Source: Variovorax sp. J22P240 (GTDB lineage Bacteria > Pseudomonadota > Gammaproteobacteria > Burkholderiales > Burkholderiaceae_C). Taken from it: a stretch of DNA of 64,000 nucleotides. Positions 1 through 9,188 of this stretch are shown piece after piece. The DNA is taken from assembly GCF_030316855.1 (NCBI RefSeq), contig NZ_JASZYR010000004.1:1-64000 (forward strand). Reading direction: 5' to 3'. The translations under genes were made by a program, and so were the position numbers. The number at the start of each line of letters is the position of its first letter. The first letter of the stretch is position 1. The notes under the pieces are model-generated. The model was not told the origin of the DNA. It saw only the letters and a program-made list of their open reading frames with translations, and did not search any database.

Positions 1-85
1 TCCTTCCCATCCCGAACAGGACAGTGAAACGCCTCAGCGCCGATGATAGTGCGGGTTCCCGTGTGAAAGTAGGTCATCGTCAGGC
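1..85 (+). rRNA. rrf: 5S ribosomal RNA, 3' part
   Basis: The first bases carry the conserved 5S core (CCGAACAGGACAGTGAAAC, then GCGCCGATGATAGT) and end in GTAGGTCATCGTCAGGC, the 3' strand of the terminal 5S helix. Roughly the first 30 nucleotides lie outside the window, so the rest of the rrn operon should be immediately to the left. The 3' end is placed at about base 85 from the family structure; the exact processed end is uncertain by a few bases. Confidence 0.93.
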
Positions 86-96
86 TCTTACAGCCC

Positions 97-131
97 AGAA
101 AAGCCCAGCCCTCCAAAGGCTGGGCTTTTTT
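97..131. terminator. rho-independent terminator after the rRNA operon
   Basis: A perfect 10-bp stem (AAGCCCAGCC at 101-110 with GGCTGGGCTT at 118-127) closes a 7-base loop and runs into six Ts on the plus strand. The complementary As before the stem give it T-tract symmetry. It can therefore end both the rRNA operon and the minus-strand gene at 196-1119, which points towards it. Confidence 0.9.
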
Positions 132-195
132 GCGTTTGATGCTCCTGGCACCGCTTGCAATGCTCTCGCTTGCAGACAGGAATTCTGCGTGGTCT

Positions 196-1119
196 TCAGC
201 GATTCTGAATCTGTTCTGTGCTGGCGGATGCTGCTCCAATTTTGACGAGTGCCTCCAGTGCCTGGTCGCCCAGATCGTCCAATGAAGACGTGGGGAAAAA
301 GCGGGCGCGAATAGTCTCCATATAAGGCGTTTGCCGCACCCAGGACTTCCATTCGTCAACGCTCATCGTCTGCATTTCAAGCAGCTTGAACTTCACAAGC
401 ACTTTGACTGCGTGCCAGGCATGTTTGGGCGGGTTCCGTGCGAATGTGTCCAGCCGGGTTCGCGCCAAGCGCAAGGCTCCGGCAGTCTCGTTGAAGACTG
501 CGCCATGGCCGGGAATCACTCGATGTGGCTTGAGCGTTTCGATCAGTTCGAGGGTCGCTGCGACTTCGCCGAAAGACGGCTCTCCCGCAAGTTCAGGAAA
601 TACGACCCCGAATCCGTTCTCCCAAAGCGCATCTGCGGAGATCAAGGTTCGCGAACGCGGCTCGAAAAGGATCACTGAATGCGGATCGTGCCCCGGAGCC
701 GCATGGACTTCCCATGGAATGTCGCTCAAGACGACTTCGTGGCCAGGCTGGAGCAGGGCTTCGAAGCGGAAGCGAGGGCAAGTCTGCCCTGTCGCTCTGA
801 AGCTCAGGCCGTCTTCGTCCCAGTTTTCTACCGAAGACGCTTCTCCGGGCGGAATTCGCGTCTCGACGCCTGAATAACGCGTCTGCAGCGCGGCGTTCCC
901 GCCGCAATGGTCGCTGTGCAGATGTGTGTTGAGGATCAGATCGAGCGGCCGCCCGGCCAGGGCCGACTCGATCAACGCTAGCGTCTGCACCGAATGAGTC
1001 GCGTAGCCAGTGTCGACTACGGCAGTCTCGTCCCGCCCGACGAAGACGATGTTGTTGGCCGATAGCCATCCACGTTCGAGAACCAGCACCTGCGCTGGCA
1101 GACCGTCGACGGTTGTCAA
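196..1119 (-). CDS. MBL-fold metallo-hydrolase
   Basis: This 307-residue protein has the metallo-beta-lactamase metal-binding signature NTHLHSDHCGG (HxHxDH), followed by further metal ligands in APGHDPHS, a central Asp in SADALWENGFG, and a late His in VIPGHGAVF. Glyoxalase II-like and MBL quorum-quenching or thioesterase-like enzymes share this fold, so the substrate cannot be assigned. The start is a TTG whose TTGA overlaps the TGA stop of the acyl-CoA ligase upstream (1116-1119), which implies translational coupling. A role in acyl-thioester or lactone hydrolysis beside FadD is inference from context. Confidence 0.85.
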   Translation of the reverse strand: MTTVDGLPAQVLVLERGWLSANNIVFVGRDETAVVDTGYATHSVQTLALIESALAGRPLDLILNTHLHSDHCGGNAALQTRYSGVETRIPPGEASSVENWDEDGLSFRATGQTCPRFRFEALLQPGHEVVLSDIPWEVHAAPGHDPHSVILFEPRSRTLISADALWENGFGVVFPELAGEPSFGEVAATLELIETLKPHRVIPGHGAVFNETAGALRLARTRLDTFARNPPKHAWHAVKVLVKFKLLEMQTMSVDEWKSWVRQTPYMETIRARFFPTSSLDDLGDQALEALVKIGAASASTEQIQNR

Positions 1120-2807
1120 GCCTGCGCGCCCACGCGCAATTGCCGGCGAAGAATCTTTCCGACGTTCGTCTTCGGCAGGGCATCTCGAAACTCGATGAGC
1201 TTCGGCCGCTTGTACCCGGTCAACTGGTCGTGGCAGTAGCGCATGACCGCATCCTCGGTCAATGAAGAGTCCTTCCTCACCACGAACACCTTGATGGCCT
1301 CGCCTTGCTTTTCATCGGGCACACCGACTGCCGCGCACTCGATCACGCCGGGGCACAAGGAGATCACGTTCTCGAGTTCGTTTGGAAAGACATTGAAGCC
1401 GCTCACCAGAATCATGTCCTTCTTGCGATCGACAATCCGGCTGTAGCCGTCTTCTTGCATCACCGCGATGTCGCCCGTCCGCATGAAGCCGTCTGGCGTG
1501 AAGGCAGCAGTGGTCTCTGCGGGCTGCTTGTAGTAGCCGGTCATCACGTTGGGACCTTTGATGCAGAGTTCGCCCGCTTCGCCGATGGGGAGCGAGCGAC
1601 CTTCGTCGTCCTTGATCGCGAGCTCGATGCCGGGCAAGGGCAGGCCGATGGTGCCGGTGAAGGCGGTATTGGAAACCGGATTGTTCGTACCGATCGCGCA
1701 GGTTTCGCTCATGCCCCAGCCTTCGATCATCGGGCAGCCGGTGACCTCGAACCACTTGCGCGCGGTGCCTTCCGACGCCGCCATGCCGCCGGCCTGCGAG
1801 ACGAACAAGGTCGAGAAGTCGACGGTTTTGAACTCGGGATGGATCAGCAATGCGTTGAACAGCGTGTTCACCGCCGGCAGCATGTGGAATGGCCGCTTCT
1901 TCAGCACCGCGATGAACTTGTCGAAGTCGCGCGGGTTGGGAATCAGCGTCAGGTGCGAACCTTGGCGGATCGCGAGCAGGCACAGCGTCAAGGCGAAGAT
2001 GTGATAAAGCGGCAGCGCCGCGATGCTGTTGACCTTGGACAGATCGCCCGCACGGGCCAGCGCCGGTGTGAACCATGCCTCGGCCTGAAGCGTCGCGGCA
2101 ACGATGTTGCGATGCGTGAGCACTGCACCCTTCGACAAGCCCGTCGTCCCACCGGTGTATTGCAGGAAGGCGATCGAATCGAGCGTGCTCGGGTCGGCCG
2201 CCAGCGTGCGGCCGCGCCCCTCCGCGATCACTTCTGAAAACGGCGTGACGGTCCGGCCGTTGTCGAGCGGCAGCTTGTAGGCCGGCACCATTTTCGCGAG
2301 GTGTCGGACGGCGATGGTGATCCACTTGCCGTACAGCCCGCCGAGAAGATCGCCCATCGACGCCACCACGACATGCTTCACGGCGGTGCGGTCGATCACC
2401 TGTTCGAGCGTGGCCGCGAAGTTTTCGAGAATGACGATGGCGGTCGCGCCCGAATCCGTCAGTTGGTGCTCGAGCTCGCGCGCCGTGTAGAGCGGGTTGA
2501 CGTTGACGCAGGTGTAGCCCGCACGCAGCACGCCGCACATCGTGACCGGGAACTGCGGCACGTTGGGCAGCATGATCGCCACCCTGGCCCCCGCTTCCAG
2601 CCCGCGCGACTGCAGCCATGCCCCGACGGCGGTCGACAGGGCATCGAGTTCGCCATAGGACATCCACCGCTCCATGCATACCGAAAACGGGCGCTCGGCA
2701 AAACGCTTGAATGACTCGTCGAACATTTGCCCTAGCGAGCGATATTGTTCGGGGTGGACTTCGTGCGGCACGCCGGCCGGATAGTTCTGTAGCACTGATG
2801 TCTGCAT
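1116..2807 (-). CDS. fadD: long-chain fatty-acid--CoA ligase (FadD-type AMP-binding enzyme)
   Basis: The 563-residue product is a full-length member of the ANL adenylate-forming superfamily. It has the P-loop-like motif YTGGTTGLSKGA near residue 215, the A5-type motif GWGMSET, the hinge motif DRKKDMILVSGFNVFP and a C-terminal catalytic Lys in TNVGKILRR. It should activate fatty or related carboxylic acids to acyl-CoA using ATP. AAAGGAG lies 7 bases before the ATG. Its stop overlaps the TTG start of the MBL-fold hydrolase, so the two form an operon. Chain-length preference cannot be read from the sequence. Confidence 0.9.
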   Translation of the reverse strand: MQTSVLQNYPAGVPHEVHPEQYRSLGQMFDESFKRFAERPFSVCMERWMSYGELDALSTAVGAWLQSRGLEAGARVAIMLPNVPQFPVTMCGVLRAGYTCVNVNPLYTARELEHQLTDSGATAIVILENFAATLEQVIDRTAVKHVVVASMGDLLGGLYGKWITIAVRHLAKMVPAYKLPLDNGRTVTPFSEVIAEGRGRTLAADPSTLDSIAFLQYTGGTTGLSKGAVLTHRNIVAATLQAEAWFTPALARAGDLSKVNSIAALPLYHIFALTLCLLAIRQGSHLTLIPNPRDFDKFIAVLKKRPFHMLPAVNTLFNALLIHPEFKTVDFSTLFVSQAGGMAASEGTARKWFEVTGCPMIEGWGMSETCAIGTNNPVSNTAFTGTIGLPLPGIELAIKDDEGRSLPIGEAGELCIKGPNVMTGYYKQPAETTAAFTPDGFMRTGDIAVMQEDGYSRIVDRKKDMILVSGFNVFPNELENVISLCPGVIECAAVGVPDEKQGEAIKVFVVRKDSSLTEDAVMRYCHDQLTGYKRPKLIEFRDALPKTNVGKILRRQLRVGAQA

Positions 2808-2910
2808 GCGGTCTCCTTTGGCGCGGATTGTCGAAGCGAGCTCGTGTCCGCCGCCAGCGGGCTTGTCCTAATGCGGCACCGCACCAGCCGCGCATGCGAT
2901 AGTCTGACTC

Positions 2911-3795
2911 ATGGTTGCGCGTCTACAGCGATGGTTGGTGGTGGGGTGGCTCGTGATCGCGATCGCGTGGACCAGCTTCTGGTGGGGGCGTTCGACGGGG
3001 ATCGCCATCGCAGGCCTTCTGGTCCTAGCGTGTGTGCATGCAGGCGTGCTGGCATTCGAGTTCTTCGCCAGCTATCGCGTGAATGCGCCAGATCCCATTC
3101 CTCGCGGCAGCGCCGCGCAGTACATCGGCGCATGGTTGGCCGAGTGTGTGGCGGCGCCGACTGTCTTCGGCTGGCGTCAGCCCTTCCGTTCGCACTCGAT
3201 CCCGGACCGGCTCCAGCCGGATGCGCGCCGTGGCGCCGTGCTCGTTCATGGTTTCGTCGGCAACCGCGGCTTCTGGAATCCATGGCTGCGTGAGTTGCAG
3301 GCGTCAGGTCGTGCGTTCGTCGCAGTCACGCTCGAGCCGGCCTTCGGCTCCATCGATCACTACGTTGAAATCGTCGAGGACGCCATGGCGCGCGTGACGG
3401 CTGCGACAGGCCAGCCGCCGCTCCTCATCTGCCACAGCATGGGAGGCTTGGCCGCGAGGGCCTGGTTGCGCGATTCGGATGGTTCGCGCGCGCACCGCAT
3501 CGTCACGATCGCCACGCCGCACCGCGGCACGTGGCTTGCGCGCTTCGGTCGCACAGTCAACGGTCGCGAGATGCGCGTCGGCGGCGAGTGGCTGCAGAAA
3601 ATCGAAGGCGAGCGGGCGAGCACGCGGCAAGTGCCGTTCACCTGCTGGTACTCCAACTGCGACAACATTGTCTTTCCCACCTCGGTGGCGACCTTGCCGG
3701 GTGCGGACAACCGCATAGTGTCAGGCCGTGCCCACGTAGAGTTGGCTTTCGACCCTCGCGTCATGCGCGAGACCCTGGCGCTCCTGGAGCCCTGA
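2911..3795 (+). CDS. alpha/beta-hydrolase (lipase/esterase) with N-terminal membrane segments
   Basis: Residues 8-50 form two hydrophobic segments, so the protein is probably anchored in the inner membrane with the hydrolase domain beyond. The hydrolase domain begins around residue 108 (GAVLVHGFVGNRGFW). It carries the nucleophile elbow ICHSMGGLAAR and a C-terminal Asp/His region (GADNRIVSGRAHVEL). The arrangement resembles triacylglycerol lipase/EstA-like permuted-lipase proteins of Burkholderiales. It diverges from fadD across a 103-bp gap, which suggests but does not prove a shared role in lipid use. Confidence 0.82.
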   Translation: MVARLQRWLVVGWLVIAIAWTSFWWGRSTGIAIAGLLVLACVHAGVLAFEFFASYRVNAPDPIPRGSAAQYIGAWLAECVAAPTVFGWRQPFRSHSIPDRLQPDARRGAVLVHGFVGNRGFWNPWLRELQASGRAFVAVTLEPAFGSIDHYVEIVEDAMARVTAATGQPPLLICHSMGGLAARAWLRDSDGSRAHRIVTIATPHRGTWLARFGRTVNGREMRVGGEWLQKIEGERASTRQVPFTCWYSNCDNIVFPTSVATLPGADNRIVSGRAHVELAFDPRVMRETLALLEP

Positions 3796-3809
3796 GCCCG
3801 ACCGTGCAA

Positions 3810-4685
3810 TCAGGCGATGGATCCGGATTCACCCGGCAGCAGCACGTCTGCCTCGATGTCTGGCTGTGTCGCAAGCTGCTCATACAACGCCGTAAAGTCC
3901 GGCGCCGTGAGATCGAACAAATGCGCGAAGCTGTCGATCACGAAATAGGTGCTCTGGTAGCTGTCGATCTTGTAGCGAGTCCGCATCGTGCGCAGCAGAT
4001 CGAGCGGCAAGCGATGCGGCTCGTTGCTGCGGACCGCGTGCTGCAGTTCGCCGACCGAACTCAGGATGCCCGCGCCGTAAGCACGCACGCCGTCCTGCTG
4101 GCGAATGAGCCCGAACTCCACGGTGTACCAATAGAGGCGCGCAAGCTTCTCTCCCGCGCCGAGCCCATGCGCCTTCATGCCGCCCTGGCCGTAGCGCTGG
4201 ACGTAGTCGGCGAAGGTCGGATCGAACAGCATCGGCACGTGCCCGAACAAGTCATGGAAGACATCGGGTTCGACGATGTAGTTGAATTCTTCAGGCTTAC
4301 GGATCCAATCGGTCACTGGAAACTTGCGATTAGCGAGTAGCGTGAAGAAGGGCAGTTCGGGAATCAGCCCGGGTACCGCGACCACCTCCCAGCGGGTGGC
4401 CTTGTACAGGCGTTCGTTGATCTCGTCGAAGCGCGGAATGCGATCCTTGACGCCGAGCGAAGGCAAGGAAGCGATGAAGGCATCGCAAGCAAGCCCGGGC
4501 AACTGCGCGGCCTGGCGTTCATAGAGCCGCCGATAGGTGTCGTGGTCGGCCGGCGTATAGCTGGCCCAGTCCTGCGGGCAGGTGTAGTCGTCATGGACGG
4601 CGCCCCCGCGGGAATAGTCGCCGCGAGGAGGGCGCTCCGATTGGCCGTAGACGGCCGGCATGACCGCGCCTTTTGGGGTGTCCAT
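3810..4685 (-). CDS. phhA: phenylalanine 4-monooxygenase
   Basis: This 291-residue protein has the iron site of bacterial aromatic amino-acid hydroxylases: two His in HDLFGHVPML and the Glu in YWYTVEFGLI. It converts L-phenylalanine to L-tyrosine with tetrahydrobiopterin and O2. It is the last gene of a tight operon read hppD, pheC-like, phhA, with gaps of 27 and 18 bases. GGAG precedes the ATG. No gene for pterin-4a-carbinolamine dehydratase (phhB), the usual partner, is visible nearby, so cofactor recycling must be encoded elsewhere. Confidence 0.96.
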   Translation of the reverse strand: MDTPKGAVMPAVYGQSERPPRGDYSRGGAVHDDYTCPQDWASYTPADHDTYRRLYERQAAQLPGLACDAFIASLPSLGVKDRIPRFDEINERLYKATRWEVVAVPGLIPELPFFTLLANRKFPVTDWIRKPEEFNYIVEPDVFHDLFGHVPMLFDPTFADYVQRYGQGGMKAHGLGAGEKLARLYWYTVEFGLIRQQDGVRAYGAGILSSVGELQHAVRSNEPHRLPLDLLRTMRTRYKIDSYQSTYFVIDSFAHLFDLTAPDFTALYEQLATQPDIEADVLLPGESGSIA

Positions 4686-4703
4686 GAAAGCTCCGATGTT
4701 GGG

Positions 4704-5504
4704 TTACTTGAGCCAGCGATCCATCGTTCGCTGGAATTCGCCGCCGGCGAGCGACAGGTGCAGCCACTGGTCGACGTACGCCTTGAAGGCCACGTCGTCG
4801 CGCGGCAGCATCCAGGCCATCTCGCCGTACTGCAGCGGCTTGTCGGGGTTGATGGCGCACAGGCCCGGCTTGAGCTTCTGCTGCGTGATGGCTTCGGCCG
4901 ATTCGGTCACGAAAACGTCGGCGCGGTTCGCCAGGATCTCGTCGAAGATCGTCACGTTCTCGCCATGTAGCGTGAGCTTGGCGCGCTTGAAATTGGCGCG
5001 CGCAAAACGCTCGTTGCTGCCGCCCGGGTTGAAGATCACCCGCACTTCCGGCTTGTCGATCAACTCCACGGTTTGATATTTGGCGACGTCCGCGCAGCGA
5101 GCGATCGGCGTCTTGCCGTTGACCATGTAGGGCGAGCTGAAGAAGGCGCGCTTCTGGCGATCGGTGGTCACCGACACGCCGCCGACCGCCATGTCGCATT
5201 TGCCCGCCGCGAGGTCGGGCAGCAGATTGGCCCAGGTCGTCTTGACCCACTCCGGCTTCGCGTTGAGGCTCGCGCTGAAGCTGGTCATGAGATCGACGTC
5301 GATGCCTTCGTAGCTCGCGTCCGGTTTCTGGAAGCTGAATGGCCGGTAGTCGCCGGGCGTGCAGATGCGCACCACGCCCGCCTTCTGCACCGCGTCGAGC
5401 CGCGAAGTGGGGTCGCCTTGCCGCGGCGTCATCGCGCAGCCTCCCAGCGTCAGGGCCGCAGCCACCATACAGAGGGAAGAACGAAACGAAGACGTCGGGC
5501 GCAT
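4704..5504 (-). CDS. pheC: PheC-like cyclohexadienyl dehydratase / periplasmic binding-protein fold lipoprotein
   Basis: The protein (266 residues) has a lipoprotein signal with lipobox LGGC at Cys23, then a type II periplasmic-binding-protein domain. From memory of Pseudomonas PheC, several blocks match closely: GDYRPFSF, TWANLLPDLA, NPGGSNERFARANF, NVTIFDEI and YVDQWLHL. PheC turns prephenate or arogenate into phenylpyruvate or phenylalanine in the periplasm. Ordinary amino-acid ABC binding proteins share the fold, and no permease or ATPase gene is adjacent, which favours an enzyme. It lies between hppD and phhA in one operon, with AGGAG before the start. The predicted membrane anchoring is unusual for PheC. 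Confidence 0.8.
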   Translation of the reverse strand: MRPTSSFRSSLCMVAAALTLGGCAMTPRQGDPTSRLDAVQKAGVVRICTPGDYRPFSFQKPDASYEGIDVDLMTSFSASLNAKPEWVKTTWANLLPDLAAGKCDMAVGGVSVTTDRQKRAFFSSPYMVNGKTPIARCADVAKYQTVELIDKPEVRVIFNPGGSNERFARANFKRAKLTLHGENVTIFDEILANRADVFVTESAEAITQQKLKPGLCAINPDKPLQYGEMAWMLPRDDVAFKAYVDQWLHLSLAGGEFQRTMDRWLK

Positions 5505-5531
5505 GCGAAGCTCCTATGTGTAAAGGGAGCT

Positions 5532-6659
<1,128 letters not shown>

Positions 6660-6810
6660 GGCGTGTCTCCGATAGGGCGGGGGGTGATTCAGTGTCGCGC
6701 CGCGGTTCTGCGGCGTCCGTGTTGAACTGTAAAAGCGCGAGGCATCATGATTTCAGCGTTGTTGCGCCTACATTGCAGCGGACACGCAGGAATCCTGCGA
6801 AAATTCAAGA
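6660..6810. promoter_or_regulatory. divergent promoter region, hppD operon / Lrp-type regulator
   Basis: This 151-bp gap separates two divergently read genes and is noticeably more AT-rich than its flanks. It contains the palindrome ATCATGAT (6745-6752) amid a run of A/T-rich sequence, of the loose kind that Lrp/AsnC proteins bind. No clear -35/-10 pair stands out, so only the region is annotated. Confidence 0.45.
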
Positions 6811-7284
6811 ATGGACGCATTGGACAAGATCGATAGACACATTCTTCGCACCCTGCAGATCGATGGGCGCGCCACCTACGACCAGTTGGCCGAGCAGGTC
6901 AGCCTTTCCCCCAGCGCGGTGCTGCGCCGGGTCAAGCGCCTCGAGGAATCGCGTGTGATCGACCGCTATGTTGCCCTCGTCAAGCCAGAATCGGTCGGCT
7001 GGGGCCTCACCGCCTATCTCAACGTACGGCTCGAAAAGCACACCGAAAGCCACAAGCGCAATCCGATGGACTTGTTCCGCGCCAGCGTTCAAACTTGGCC
7101 GGAGGTCGTCGAATGCGCAGCGCTGACCGGGGAGATGGACTACCTTTTGCGCGTGGTCGTGGCCGACATGGGCCACTACAGCCGCTTCATCATGGACACC
7201 CTGCTCAAGCACCCCAGCGTGCAAGACTGCAAGACCAGTTTTGTGCTCGATCGCGTGAAGGTCACCACCGCCGTGCCTGTGTAA
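6811..7284 (+). CDS. Lrp/AsnC-family transcriptional regulator
   Basis: This 157-residue protein has an N-terminal winged helix-turn-helix (residues 4-60, with TYDQLAEQVSLSPSAVLRRVKRLE) followed by a RAM ligand-binding domain (EMDYLLRVVVADMGHYSRF). Family members bind amino acids and often regulate adjacent amino-acid catabolic genes. Its divergence from hppD-pheC-phhA makes phenylalanine, tyrosine or a keto-acid derivative the obvious effector candidates (inference). No convincing Shine-Dalgarno precedes the ATG, so the start rests on domain completeness. Confidence 0.92.
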   Translation: MDALDKIDRHILRTLQIDGRATYDQLAEQVSLSPSAVLRRVKRLEESRVIDRYVALVKPESVGWGLTAYLNVRLEKHTESHKRNPMDLFRASVQTWPEVVECAALTGEMDYLLRVVVADMGHYSRFIMDTLLKHPSVQDCKTSFVLDRVKVTTAVPV

Positions 7285-7359
7285 CAACACGAGCCTGTAG
7301 GCCAATGACTGATATTGGGCAGTTGTTCACCAATGAAACGCCAGGGTGCCCTTACGGCC

Positions 7360-7387
7360 TTGAGAGTTTAGGGAAAACCCTTATATT
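7360..7387 (+). promoter_or_regulatory. sigma70-like promoter with a palindrome in its spacer
   Basis: TTGAGA (7360-7365) and TATATT (7382-7387) are spaced by 16 bases, a good match to a housekeeping promoter. The spacer contains the perfect palindrome AGGGAAAACCCT without its central variation (AGGG/AAAA/CCCT, 7370-7381), a plausible operator. Transcription would begin at about 7394, exactly at the first possible ATG of the next gene. Confidence 0.6.
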
Positions 7388-7393
7388 CGATGC

Positions 7394-8119
7394 ATGCTTA
7401 CCGCCAAGGCCCTCTTTCTTGCCTCACTCGGCGTCGGCTCGTTCCTGAAGGCGCCGATGGTTGAGGCGCATCCGCGCGCCGCCGCGCCAACCCCTGTGAT
7501 GGTGCCGATCCGTTCGATCGGCCCGCGCGAGCGTGACCGCATCGCGCAACACCTGCTCGCGCTCGCGCCGCACGACCGCTATCTGCGCTTCGGCTACGCG
7601 GCGTCCGACGAGCAGATTCGCCGCTACGTCGACGGCCTCGATTTCGAGCGCGACGAGCTCTTCGGCATCTACAACCGCCGACTCGACCTCATCGCGATGG
7701 CCCACCTGGCCTTCGCGCCCGCTGAACAGCAGCAGGACTGCGCCGAATTCGGTGTCTCAGTCTCCGAACACGCCCGGGGACGCGGCTACGGGGCCCGCCT
7801 GTTCGAGCGCGCGGTCGTCGTCGCCCGCAACGAAGGCGTCGGCATGCTGTTCATCCATGCGCTAAGCGAAAACGCCGCCATGCTCAAGATTGCCCGCAAT
7901 GCCGGTGCGACCGTCGTGCGCAGCGGCTCCGAATCCGAAGCCCATCTCGAACTCCCCGCGGCCACCTTCGACAGCCGCATGAGCGAAATTGCCCTGCAGC
8001 ACTACGCCCAGGTCGACTTCCAGCTCAAGACCCGCGCCAAGCAGTTCTGGGCCTTCCTGGCGGAGCTGCAGGAAATCCGCAGCGGCGTCCGCGCAGCGCG
8101 GGATCGTTCGTCCCCCTGA
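7394..8119 (+). CDS. GNAT-family N-acetyltransferase
   Basis: The 241-residue frame contains a GNAT domain at about residues 38-180 with the acetyl-CoA loop SEHARGRGYGARLFERA. The substrate is unknown; the family acetylates amines on small molecules or proteins. The start is ambiguous. The ATG at 7394 coincides with the expected transcription start and would make a leaderless mRNA. The in-frame ATG at 7457 has GAAGG 5 bases upstream and still leaves the whole domain, giving about 220 residues. I keep the longer frame but consider 7457 equally likely. Confidence 0.83.
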   Translation: MLTAKALFLASLGVGSFLKAPMVEAHPRAAAPTPVMVPIRSIGPRERDRIAQHLLALAPHDRYLRFGYAASDEQIRRYVDGLDFERDELFGIYNRRLDLIAMAHLAFAPAEQQQDCAEFGVSVSEHARGRGYGARLFERAVVVARNEGVGMLFIHALSENAAMLKIARNAGATVVRSGSESEAHLELPAATFDSRMSEIALQHYAQVDFQLKTRAKQFWAFLAELQEIRSGVRAARDRSSP

Positions 8120-8184
8120 TCTCACGGCTCACTCTCAGTCACGCTCCTCAACGGCCGCGCGCAGCGCGCCGCGGTGGTGAGTGG

Positions 8185-8268
8185 CCGCGGATCCGGCTTG
8201 GCCGGTCCGCAGGCCACGCCCCCTTGAGGGGGGAGGCCGCCACACGAAGTGAGCAAGCAACGGGGGTG
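8185..8268 (-). repeat. intergenic hairpin repeat, copy 1 (minus orientation)
   Basis: Read on the minus strand, this 84-bp stretch has CACTTCGTGT, then CCCCCCTCAAGGGGGC, then GCGGACCGG...CCGGATCCGCGG. The same blocks in the same order and spacing occur at 12099-12183 on the plus strand. It holds two potential hairpins: CCCCCY-loop-RGGGGG, and GCGGA.CCGG with CCGG.TCCGC. It lies wholly between the GNAT gene and corC. Confidence 0.75.
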
Positions 8269-8309
8269 CCTCATGTATGCTTGTAGTCCCCCAACTTCGC
8301 CCTCCCGCA

Positions 8310-9188
8310 GTGGCAGACCCTCACCCTGAACGCGCGCCCGTCGAACGCGAAGACAAGCGTAGCTTTCTTCAAAAGCTCGCCGAATTCATTCATCCCGGGC
8401 CCGACTCGCGCGACGAGCTGATCGAAACCCTCGCCGACGCCGAGGACAACGACGTGATCGGGGCCGAATCGCGCGTGATGCTCGAAGGCGTGCTTCGCAT
8501 GGCCGACATGACAGCCGGCGACGTGATGGTGGCTGCGCCACGCATGGACCTGGTCAACATCGACGCACCCTTCGACGCGTTGCTGCACCTGGTGATCGAC
8601 ACCGCCCACTCGCGCTTTCCCGTCTACGAGGGCGAAAAGGAAAACATCATCGGCATCCTTCTCGCGAAGGACCTGCTCAAGCTGCAGCGAGCACCGGGCC
8701 TGAACATCCGAGCCCTGCTGCGCCCCGCGACCTTCGTGCCGGAAAGCAAGGGGCTGAACGACCTCCTGCGCGAGTTCCGCGGCAATCGCAACCACCTCGC
8801 GATCGTCATCGACGAGTTCGGCCGCGTGGCCGGCCTCATCACCATCGAGGATGTGCTCGAACAGATCGTCGGGGAGATCGAGGACGAGTTCGACATCGCC
8901 GAGGACGAAGGCGACATCTTCGGCCTCGCGGATCACACGTACCGCGTGTCGGGCGACACGCCCATCGAGCGCGTGGCCGAAGCCTTCGGCATCACCTTCG
9001 ACGACGAGGTGCTCAGCGAAGACTTCGACACCATCGGGGGACTGATCGCGCACAAGATGGGCCACGTGCCCAAGCGCGGCGAACACTTCGCCATCGGCGC
9101 CTTCGACTTCGTCGTGCTGCACACGAAGGGCGGTGCGGTGCGCTGGTTCAAGGTCTCGCCGGCCCGCGGCGACGACGCGGCCGATTGA
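8310..9188 (+). CDS. corC: CorC/HlyC-family CBS-domain protein (magnesium/cobalt efflux-associated)
   Basis: The protein has a CBS-domain pair at about residues 60-185 (VMVAAPRMDLVNI, FPVYEGEKENIIGILLAKDLL, IVIDEFGRVAGLITIEDVLEQIVGEI) followed by a CorC_HlyC domain to the end. It lacks the membrane DUF21 domain, as is usual for the short CorC form. An ATG at 8277 is in frame. I prefer the GTG at 8310 because family members typically begin with the DPHPERAP-type segment right after the start, and bases before 8277 belong to the repeat. It overlaps lnt by 4 bases, a gene pair conserved in proteobacteria. Confidence 0.9.
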   Translation: MADPHPERAPVEREDKRSFLQKLAEFIHPGPDSRDELIETLADAEDNDVIGAESRVMLEGVLRMADMTAGDVMVAAPRMDLVNIDAPFDALLHLVIDTAHSRFPVYEGEKENIIGILLAKDLLKLQRAPGLNIRALLRPATFVPESKGLNDLLREFRGNRNHLAIVIDEFGRVAGLITIEDVLEQIVGEIEDEFDIAEDEGDIFGLADHTYRVSGDTPIERVAEAFGITFDDEVLSEDFDTIGGLIAHKMGHVPKRGEHFAIGAFDFVVLHTKGGAVRWFKVSPARGDDAAD

